Part shown: positions 55,960-64,000 of the stretch, piece after piece
Numbering within the stretch: position 1 is the first letter of the stretch
Layout: each line of letters opens with the position of its first letter
Origin: Nymphaea colorata
Lineage: Eukaryota > Streptophyta > Magnoliopsida > Nymphaeales > Nymphaeaceae
Assembly (NCBI RefSeq): GCF_008831285.2
Contig: NC_045150.1
Location: forward strand, 13,127,868 to 13,191,867
Length of the DNA stretch: 64,000 nt
Reading direction: 5' to 3'
Notes under the pieces: generated by a model
The model's database searches: none
What the model saw: the letters and a program-made list of their open reading frames with translations, nothing else
What the model was told of the DNA's origin: nothing
Made by a program: the position numbers and the translations under genes

Positions 55960-56540
55960 GATCAATTGAGAGTTGGAAATGGTGCTGGTCTGCAAATCAT
56001 GAATGTTGGTAATGCTTCTCTCTATAGTTCAAATTCAAAATTTCTCATAAAGAACGTGTTGCATATTCCTAGTATTTCTAAAAATCTACTATCTGTGCAT
56101 AAATTTGCTCATGACAATGATGTTGTGTTTGAATTTGACGCAAATTGTTGTTATGTTAAAAATCATACAACAGGGGAGAAACTTCTGCAGGGAACAAATA
56201 AAGGAGGCTTATATCAGCTAAATTATACCAATATGCAACTCGTCAGAAAACAACATTTGTTGGAGAGCAGGTCTCAGTTGATCATTGGCATAATCGAATG
56301 GGACATCCTGATTTTAGAATTGTGATACATGTTTTAAAGAAATTTGCTTTACCTATTGATAGTAGGGCTTATAATAAGATATGTGATGCATGTCAAAGAG
56401 GGAAAAGTCATGCTCTTCCTTTTGCTCAAACGCAACATAAGATTGATGCTCCACTTGATTTAATTTTTATTGATGTTTGGAGACCATCGGCCACTCCATC
56501 GTTGCATGGTTATAGTTGCTCTAATTTGATTACTACCTAG
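55960..56540 (+). pseudogene. Copia protease-distal, pre-integrase and integrase start
   Basis: MRVGNGAGLQIMNVGNASLY, VLHIPSISKNLLSVHKFAHD, a GAG-pre-integrase segment in another frame (MGHPDFRIVIHVLKKFALPI, CDACQRGKSHALPF), then LIFIDVWRPSA. It ends at 56,540 before the integrase DD-E core is complete. The catalytic protease triad is not visible. Confidence 0.8.
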
Positions 56541-57141
56541 TTAGAGTTCATCTAATCTTGCTTAAGTTCTCATCTTGCTTAAGTTCTTTTACAGATGTGC
56601 TTGTGATCATTTGTGATGTTAAGTTAATGTGAATGTATGAATGCATTGATCTTACATGATAAACATAAGAAGTAAATTATTCGTTCCTACCGTGACATTC
56701 ATCTGAAAGTATTCATACCATCACATACATCTAAGTTTTTTATTTTTATTAATAAAATTGTGGTAAGTATTTTATGAAAGAAAGAAAAGTTTTGGAAAAT
56801 AGAATAGGGTTGTATACCTCAAGCATGATTCCAATATTGGTGTCATCACATGAGTGGTGGTCTTAATGAAGTCTGTGAATAAGAAATTAAAACCGTAAAT
56901 CTTGAAAGAAAAGTATCCAAAGGAATAGAAAAAAAAAGAGAGGTATATATATATACACATATAAAGTTTGTTAAAATAAAATATCAAATAAAATAGAGAG
57001 AGAGAAAAAGATTTTATAAAAAGAAGAAGAGAGATTTTAAAGAGAAAGAGAGAAAGAGAAAGTGGATTACACACATATATTCGTTGACATATGTACGGAA
57101 ATAAAAATTTGTAAAATAACATGTTAAATCATAAAAAAGAA
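56541..57141. other. AT-rich unassigned DNA left of the gap
   Basis: A purine-rich (GAGA/AAAG) stretch at 56,995-57,062 and a short TA run near 56,945. No gene. Confidence 0.5.
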
Positions 57142-57241
57142 NNNNNNNNNNNNNNNNNNNNNNNNNNNNNNNNNNNNNNNNNNNNNNNNNNNNNNNNNNN
57201 NNNNNNNNNNNNNNNNNNNNNNNNNNNNNNNNNNNNNNNNN
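57142..57241. other. Assembly gap of exactly 100 N
   Basis: 100 N, the same size as the gap at 12,574. Confidence 1.
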
Positions 57242-58590
57242 CATAATTTGATTGGAGATGGATTTCAACTGAATCAAACTTTCGTTTAAAAAATTGAATT
57301 TTAATTTGGTATTTGATTTATCTATTTGACAAATCCAAATATTTATTTGCCTTTCATAAGCCAATTTAGGCCCTGTAATCTCAATTTGATCATAAAGGGG
57401 CAAAATTGTCCACATTGGTCTATTTCGACAAATTGACCAAAGTCAAGCTTATTGCGGTAGTTTGACTTTGTGTGAGTAATTTGATAAATTTGAGCTAAGA
57501 AAGCTCTTAATGGAGCTGAATTGTACTTTGACTGAGTTTAGTCAAAGTGGGTTGGTTCGGTCAATTCTATTTTCGTCCATTAATAGAATCGTGAGACAGA
57601 CCACTTTTTGACCAAGCTGAGCTCATATTGACTGAGCCTAGCTAAGATTTGGGTGCACTAGGGTCGAACCTACTTGGATTAAGTGGGTTTGACCAGCCTA
57701 GTTATTGCTTTTCGAAAATTGAAAATTCTTTAAAGAGGACCTAGTTAAAGAAGAGAGAGATGCATAAATGTTTCTCTTTTCCTAGGTTTTTAGTTATAAT
57801 ATCATTCATTTCTCCTTGAAAATGATTTTTTTCATTTAATTGGAAGAAAACATTTATTTATTTATTTATTTAAATGGGGGTGTGACCCGGGGGGGCTCTT
57901 GACCACACAGGCTAGGTGGGCCCGCAAGTGGGTCCCACGTAGCATTCTAGATTGAATTAGATCCAATTCTTGGATCTAACTCAAAATTTCAATTTTGCAA
58001 TTGGATTTGGATTTCAAATGACATCTATAATTGGATTTGGATGTCAAATGACATCTGTAATTGGATTTGGATGTCAAATGACATCTGTAATTGGATTTGG
58101 ATGTCAAATCTTAATTTGAACATAGTTTGGACTCGTAATCTTGCATTGAGATTCGTGTCAGGGTAAAATTTGTGATTCGAATCTAAATTGCGTTTAGGTT
58201 CGAAATTGGCTTTCAATTGCAAAATTTCACAATTCTTTTATGAAATTTTCACATTGCTTCAATGTTGATGTGGAAAAATTTGGGGGTGTTAACTCTTTGC
58301 TGTTAAGCAAGTTGAAGAATTGCTTAATAGCAAAGATTTACGCACCAAATTTTTGCAAATTGAAATTGACAAATCCATTTTTCAAGTGATGTTGAACCAT
58401 CCTCACTCTAGGGGAAATGATAGGCGCAGACCTGAAATAAGAAAATTTTCCTCTATCTCACTGGAGACTTTGTAGAGGAATTAATGTTGTTGAAAAAATT
58501 TGCAATTGTGAAAGTTTTTGCATTTGATGCTTGGAGAACTTAGCTCTTGATACCTTCTAGACCATTGGCAAGTGTTTTTTTCTCTCCTTT
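57242..58590. mobile_element. Probable gypsy LTR-derived DNA
   Basis: Long non-coding sequence with repeated TTTGACC/TTGACT and AATTGGATTTGGAT themes. It leads into the dispersed repeat at 58,610-58,810 that is shared with 28,585-28,745. No coding domain was seen. The assignment rests on composition and the shared repeat only. Confidence 0.3.
57999..58110. repeat. 30-bp tandem repeat, about 3.7 units
   Basis: AATTGGATTTGGAT(G/T)TCAA followed by ATGACATCTGT, repeated at 57,999, 58,029, 58,059 and 58,089 (partial). Confidence 0.95.
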
Positions 58591-58609
58591 TACTTAGTTT
58601 TTCACATAC

Positions 58610-58810
58610 TCGCTTTTGCTTTTGAATTTTAATTTTCTTTTTGAGCCACCCTTCACTCTTGGGAGAAATTCCTCACCACCCCAAAAGCTACTACAGAGTT
58701 CCACCGCTTTGGTGGTTTTGTGTAGTTTGCTTTGTGCAATATCAAGTCTATCGGGCTTTCTTCTGAACCCTTGTACCCAGCAGTCGTCTACCTTGGACCC
58801 AACATAATGT
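58610..58810 (+). mobile_element. Dispersed LTR-like fragment, second copy
   Basis: CACCCTTCACTCTTGGGAGAA, CCTCACCACCCCAAAAGCTAC, GTTCCACCGCTTTGGTGG match the reverse complement of 28,585-28,745. Confidence 0.5.
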
Positions 58811-61422
58811 CTTGGAGCTCCAAGAAACAATGCACTATAACGGTCCAGTTTAGAAACAAAGTACATATCCATTGCCAATTCTTCTGTTGAACTGGTTAGA
58901 TTCAATATTTCTTAAATGAACTCGATATCCAAATAAACTCAGTTCTTATGTTAAGGTGAGATAATTTTTGCCCATATTCAAAAGAAGTAAGCACATGGAA
59001 CTTGATGTTCATTATGTTTAGAGAGATAGGATAACTACAAATCAACTTCAAGTTTGGCATTTATCCTCACCTCAACAGCTTCTGATGTACTTACCAAATC
59101 ACTTTCAAGAGGGCCCACTTGAAGTGTTGAAATCCAACTCAACGTCCTTAAGGTTGTGTTTGTTTCACCATAGATTTAAGATTTGTGGTGATCTGAGATT
59201 CATAGGATCTCAAATCCATGAATTTAAGATTGGATCTCCCCCTCCATCTGATTTTAAATCCATGGTTTTTTAAACATGTAGCATCCTTTGAAGTTCATGC
59301 CGAAGATGTTCCAAAACACATCTTTTCATGCAGCCTTGAATTTAAGATTATGAGGCTATAGGGGAGAGGATGCACAAATAATATTTGATGTAAGAAAAAA
59401 AAATTCAAGATATGTGGCAGTTTAGGCTGCCTAAAGAAAAGGAAAGTAATAGCTGTAGGTCGCAAAATAGAACAAGTTGTAAGGAGAGAAATCAACAGCA
59501 AATCAAAGAAAATGAAAAATGAAGACCAAAATAGGCAAGCACTAATAAAAATTATCAATACCAAATCTAGTGGTGTGCAGGTGGTACCATATTCAAATGT
59601 TTGTATTGGATTGAGCCCTCCTTCCATAAAACTGACATATATTTTTATATAAGGCAGCCGTCCACTATGTATAATAATGGATAGATGACATCGGGAGAGT
59701 AAGAAGAAGCCTGTGATTTTTTCACCGAACCTCTCATATCATTCCTCTTTTCTTTCTTGGATGCTTTCTTTTACGATGTCTTTTGTAGCTCTCAGGGGAT
59801 TATTTACTAAAGCACATTTTTATGATTTTTTTTTTGTTTGTTTTTGTTTCTGAGCTATGTTGTCTGCATATTTAAATCGATACATCTGGAGACATCAAGT
59901 GAGATGGATGACCCTTATTTGATAGTCCTTTTTTTCCCTTTCTAATATGCTTTTTTTATAAAGAAATTTAAATTTTGTTTTCCGATGACCGGGTTCTCAT
60001 GGGGTTTTCAATTAATTTCGGGTTTTTTGTTCTGCCTGTCAAAGAGCCCTCTGCATTTTGGACCAAACATAATCTCCAAATTCTGCAGACCCTTTTGAAG
60101 AACAGGATTCATATTGATGTCAGGAATAAGTGTTTTCTTCAATGTTGTAGAAGAAACGTCGGTTTAGATTTCTAACATTTTCACTGAAGACAAGATAAGA
60201 AAGCAAAAAGATGGTCCCGCATTTGGTCCAACAATAACTAATACATGAGAGCAAAATTTATATGCCTTATTGTTATTGTATATAATAAACTAAAAATGAG
60301 CTTTGGGGATTCATGCCAAAGGTGGTTTCACTAAACATTTTTTTTAAAAAAGGCTAAAAATGAATGGTATTAGCGACAGTTTACATTGTTAAAGTAAGAA
60401 AAGGGCAGCCTTTTATGACATTCATGCTGTATTTTATACACAAGCCCTTATGAGAGATGTGCAAGCAATAGAGAGTCACACACGATCTTGACACTACTTT
60501 AATTTTTGCGGAACTAAAGGGGGCTGGTAGGGGCCATGCCCTGGTCTTCCCTTCATTTTTTTAAAATCATAAGTAATTTTTAAATTTTGTTTATTTCACC
60601 GACATAAAAATTTGGAAAATTTATATTTTGGTTCATATTAAAATTTTGAAGTCATAGTTTGACTTCTCTAATGAAAGAAATCTATGTGTCTGTGCCGATA
60701 AAATGTTTTTTTTTTGTTTCTGTTGAATGCGGAGTTTTGATTTATATGGGTACATGTCTAGCTGATTTATGTAGGCACGCACACAAACGCTTACAGACAA
60801 AAACAAGCTAACAAAAAGAATGATCAGTTTCTGTTAAATGTTAAAGTATCAAGAAAAACAGAAAAAAAAAGCTCAGAAGGTTGATACTACAGGAAAGTTT
60901 GTGGTGATAGTGGCAGAGCTGAAAAACTTTGGATTGAAGATCTAATTCAAAAGCTCTCATACTTTTACGGCACCAATACATATGGACAACAAAATAATTG
61001 AAACATTAATATTAAATGAAGAAAATTTGAGTGGCTGGGTAGGCAACTAGCAACACCAGCCCTCATGTTGTGCTGCTATGATCTGTGGCAGTGCAGAGTT
61101 TTCGCTCTTGTGGTTGTTGTGGCTTCTGGTTTTCATGCAGAATAGAATTCTCCCTCTTTTCTCTCTCTCCCTCTCCCTCTCTGTGTATTGGTCGAAGTTA
61201 TTAGGAGGTATCTTGTTGCTTTAATAAGGCTGACACCTTTCTTTCTTGCCTTTAAGGCAAAAAATGCACTCGATTATGTAACTCTAGGATCTCTTTTCAT
61301 GCTAATGTGATGATCTATAGAATACTACCACTTGGTTCGTCGTGTTAATGTGCGGTGATGATCTTAAAAGTATTGTGACTCAGTTTGGTGCTTCTATGGA
61401 GAGAAGAGGACTTTTGCTTGCC
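58811..61422. other. Unassigned AT-rich DNA
   Basis: No gene, RNA or convincing repeat recognised in this 2.6-kb stretch. A short CT-rich run lies near 61,157-61,180. Confidence 0.4.
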
Positions 61423-61848
61423 TTCACACTATGTAACATAAACAGGAGGGTTGTTGCGCAGTGGAATTGGAGTTCGGTAGGGGTTAGGGTTGGGAAGGAG
61501 CCAATGCATGAGAGGGAAGAGAGAGAGAAGGCGAGAATGGTCTTATCGGCAGAGGAAGGAGAGAGATGAAAAGCGACGTGCCAACAAACCCTCGCCGATG
61601 AACCTCCTTACCATGTACTCCGCGTGGGCACCCATGCGGTATATGGTAAGGAGGTTCATCAGCGAGGGTTTGTTGGCACTGCCCCCTTCATCTCTCTCCT
61701 TCCTTTGCCGATCAGACCGTTCTCTCCTTCTCTCTCTCTTCCTTCTCATGCATTGGCTCCTTCCCAACCCTAACCCTAGCCCCTACCTGAACTCCAATTC
61801 CACTGCGCAACAACCCTCTTGTTTATGTTACATAGTGCATAGTGTGAA
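61423..61848. repeat. Fold-back inverted repeat (arms about 190-200 bp)
   Basis: From TTCACACTATGTAACATAAAC (61,423) the sequence runs through GGAGTTC, GGTTAGGGTTGGGAAGGAGC, CAATGCATGAGA, CAACAAACCCTCGC to CCTCCTTACCAT. After a loop of about 30 bp it returns as ATGGTAAGGAGGTTCATC, GCGAGGGTTTGTTGG, CTCATGCATTG, GCTCCTTCCCAACCCTAACC, ending GTTATGTTACATAG...GTGTGAA. Arms match at most positions with scattered differences. Both strands therefore encode similar short ORFs. It could be a fold-back transposon remnant or a hairpin-RNA locus. Confidence 0.9.
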
Positions 61849-62079
61849 TCCACATACATACATATTTTCGACCCTAACTGGTGATTGACCATTAGTGTGA
61901 ATCTACATATGTGTTGGCCTATGAGATATCTAGTCTTGAATAGTTTTAATTGTTGAAGGACAAATTCTCAAACATTTATGGTCACAGCGACTCCATACTT
62001 TGTGGGTTGCTTCTTTAAGTTGGAAAAAATTTGGAGTTTCAATAAGTTGCCTAATAGTTAGAGTTGGTTTCCTCTTGTC

Positions 62080-62128
<49 letters not shown>

Positions 62129-63264
62129 ATAATATTTTTATATGTGTATTAGGATACTTAAAAAAAATAATTCTAAAAAAATATATGGATATATGATAAT
62201 GTCTCTAATTGTTTACAATCTCATGTGCGTGGTGTTGTCTTAAAAGTATCCTCTCATGTTGTATCCCGTTGTAGATTGGTATTCAAATTAAATTGTCACA
62301 TCTACTATGTCCTTAAATATCAACATTTGGCATCTTTTATAGATAGAATAATCTTCTAAAATCTCACATTCTCCTAGAAATAATCATATTGTAGAAGCAA
62401 TATTTTCTCTTTGCCATTATATAATTTTATTGAAAAATATGTCAAAAAAAAAGAAGGATATCTTCATCCCAAAGTTGTTTCATCAACATGCGGCTCCTTG
62501 TTCCACTTTTTGTTTTCTTTTAATTTTTCCTCTTTTTGCGAGAAGGCTCAGCTACCTTCTCCCACACGGAGCAGAGGCAGCCGATTCTACAACTGTTATT
62601 TGATTTTCCACAGTGACAAAAATAAAAAAAAGATATATTCATCTAATTGCTAGCATTTTTAGCAAAAAGAATTGCTAATGATTTATTAGCCAAGCATGTA
62701 GCCCGTATGTGGCTAAAAACATCTGGGTTTGCCTCTTTGTGAGGTCATTCAAAAATATCTAAGCAGACTTCATCATGGAATAAGAAGAGAATATACATAT
62801 AAGTTTCAAATGCTTATATGATTGCTAGTATTATTATCAAGAGAATTGTTGTTGATTTTTATGTAAAGCTTGTGGTTCACATGAGACTAAGTTTTAACAT
62901 GTTACGATGGAAATACTTGTGCATGAAGAAAACCTCGTAACAAATGTGAAATATATTGAATATTTGAAAGGTTGTGATGAAAAACAATTGAAAGGAAAAC
63001 TTCGCTACAAACTTTGAACAAAATTCAAGTTGCGATGGACAAACCAATATGGAAAGCTGCGTAACTAAAGATCAAGGAAACCCACAAATAGTGGAAACAA
63101 TCTCACAGTTTCATGACCAGTGGAAGTTGTTGGATAGTGGCCTTGAGCCCCATATTTACATTCTGTAACTGCAAGAGGGCCCACTTGCAGTTATTAGATT
63201 AAATATGAAAACTAACCAAATCTCTCAGTCGTAACCATTGCTGGGCGGAAAACCCTTTGAGGCG
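61849..63264. other. Unassigned DNA with AT microsatellite
   Basis: (TA)n-type repeat at about 62,085-62,132. No gene recognised. A small perfect hairpin (AACTGCAAG...CTTGCAGTT) lies at 63,167-63,195. Confidence 0.5.
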
Positions 63265-63533
63265 GTCTCATTGTTTCTTTGGGAACATTCTAATCTATTG
63301 TCCAATTGGACTCAATGGAAGGACCTATCGAGGAGAAGGGCGTCTGATCTCCTTGTTGTGGTGTCGATGGAACTGAGGCATCCTCGAAAGACTTCCCAAG
63401 GAGACGATGTGCAGAAATATGATGTTTTCTTAAGTTTTAAGAGGTCCCACACTTGCAAGGGATTCATTGCCCATCTTTATGATGCCTTGGTAACGAGGGG
63501 CATCTCTACTTTCATAGATAACGTTGACCTCTG
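63265..63533 (+). pseudogene. Isolated TIR-domain remnant (fourth TNL relative)
   Basis: Homologous to the start of TNL copy R, including the 5' leader (TCTCATTGTTTCTTTGGGAA at 63,265). The ATG at 63,315 gives MEGPIEEKGV then TGA. In another frame the TIR continues KYDVFLSFKRSHTCKGFIAH and LYDALVTRGISTFIDNVDL to a stop at 63,531-63,533. The invariant-type FRGADTR is changed to FKRSHTC. Homology ends after DNVDL, and the following 460 bp do not match the TNL. It is a truncated 5' fragment rather than the start of an intact gene. Confidence 0.85.
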
Positions 63534-64000
63534 AGGCCCCCTTTTGATGCCTTATCCGTACTTGTTTTTGAGGGTCGAGAGGCCAGGTAGCTATTCAAGA
63601 TGAGAGCCATCAAAATCATTAGGAATAGGAAATTCAGTGGAAGAAAAGGAAGGGAGGGTAACTCGATAAATGGCTTCTGAGATAGATAAATGCAATGGTT
63701 GCCATTTTCCATCAACAAAATGGTAAGGAAGGACCCTGACTTCAAGGAAAGGAACTGATTGAATGGAAATGGAAGGCCCACCCTATAGAATGAATAAGGA
63801 GAGGCCTCTTGATGACGAGCCACTCTGAGAACTCCATATTTCTTCCAGAGAATCTCCTACTTGTTGCTAAAAAGCCTTTGACTTAGGATTAGTCAGTTCT
63901 ATTTCTCGATGGGGCTTGAACGATTTGTCTGACCAATGATCTTCTTGAATTGAGAGCTTGCATGGTGGACAAAGCTTTTGCCAATGATTTAATGTAGGTT
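63534..64000. other. Unassigned DNA at the window end
   Basis: No gene supported. The last 37 bp (TGGTGGACAAAGCTTTTGCC, then AATGATTT) match the repeated block found upstream of the TNLs at 34,232-34,262 and, inverted, at about 8,765-8,795. Confidence 0.5.

Larger units (their letters stand above)
54409..56540 (+). mobile_element. Truncated plus-strand copia element (5' half)
   Basis: LTR-like end TGTAAATCAATC (54,409) to GGTTTACTA (54,594), primer-binding site TGGTATCAGAGC (54,595-54,606), leader, gag with two zinc knuckles, protease-proximal and pre-integrase region, stopping in the integrase at about 56,540. No 3' half. Orientation is opposite to the neighbouring truncated copia. Confidence 0.8.

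Noticed and set aside
59130-59280. Possible MITE beginning GGTTGTGTTTGTTTCACC
   Set aside because: No inverted terminal partner or target duplication could be identified.
61490-61888. 132-codon ORF across the fold-back
   Set aside because: The reading frame passes through both arms of a hairpin, and the opposite strand has a matching frame, so it is a symmetry effect.

Overview
This is a plant nuclear DNA window. The evidence is intron-containing TIR-NBS-LRR (TNL) resistance-gene sequence, Ty1/copia elements primed by initiator tRNA-Met, hAT-type elements with 8-bp target duplications, LINE and Ty3/gypsy scraps, and many AT/GT microsatellites. TNLs are absent from grasses, so a dicot, magnoliid or other non-grass seed plant is likely. 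I cannot name the species. Almost all coding sequence is either transposon-derived or decayed NLR sequence. No rRNA, tRNA or CRISPR array was seen.

Layout. (1) 1-12,573 is the left arm of a very large inverted repeat. It carries a four-exon TNL on the minus strand (exon 1 at 6,952-7,502, terminal exon at 1,329-1,967), an intronic hAT element and a solo copia LTR. (2) 12,574-12,673 is a gap of exactly 100 N, lying on the inner edge of the arm. (3) 12,674-30,416 is the spacer. It has two or three unidentified exon-like stretches, then a third, more divergent copy of the TNL 3' half on the plus strand (16,088-18,250). Next comes a hAT element (19,334-25,450) whose right terminal repeat was hit by a copia element (20,513-25,439) with an inverted internal segment, followed by LINE remnants and tandem duplications. 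(4) 30,417-48,526 is the right arm. It is the mirror image of the left arm plus a complete young copia element (35,893-41,271, target duplication GGCTC) inside TNL exon 1. (5) 48,527-58,810 is retroelement debris: a LINE fragment, a truncated minus-strand copia with a gypsy RNase H piece inside it, a truncated plus-strand copia with two zinc knuckles, a second 100-N gap, and gypsy-LTR-like sequence. (6) 58,811-64,000 is mostly unannotatable DNA with a 426-bp fold-back hairpin (61,423-61,848) and an isolated TIR-domain remnant (63,265-63,533).

History read from the sequence. The hAT and solo-LTR insertions are shared by both arms. The middle copy keeps the pre-insertion (empty) hAT site, so it split off first. 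The full-length copia and many single-base lesions are private to one arm. Both arm genes are pseudogenes as assembled, with some shared and many different breaks. The inverted arrangement is either a real segmental inverted duplication of an NLR locus, or two haplotypes of one locus joined head-to-head by scaffolding. The N gap at the arm boundary makes the second explanation serious. If the arrangement is real, it is a candidate source of NLR-matching double-stranded RNA.
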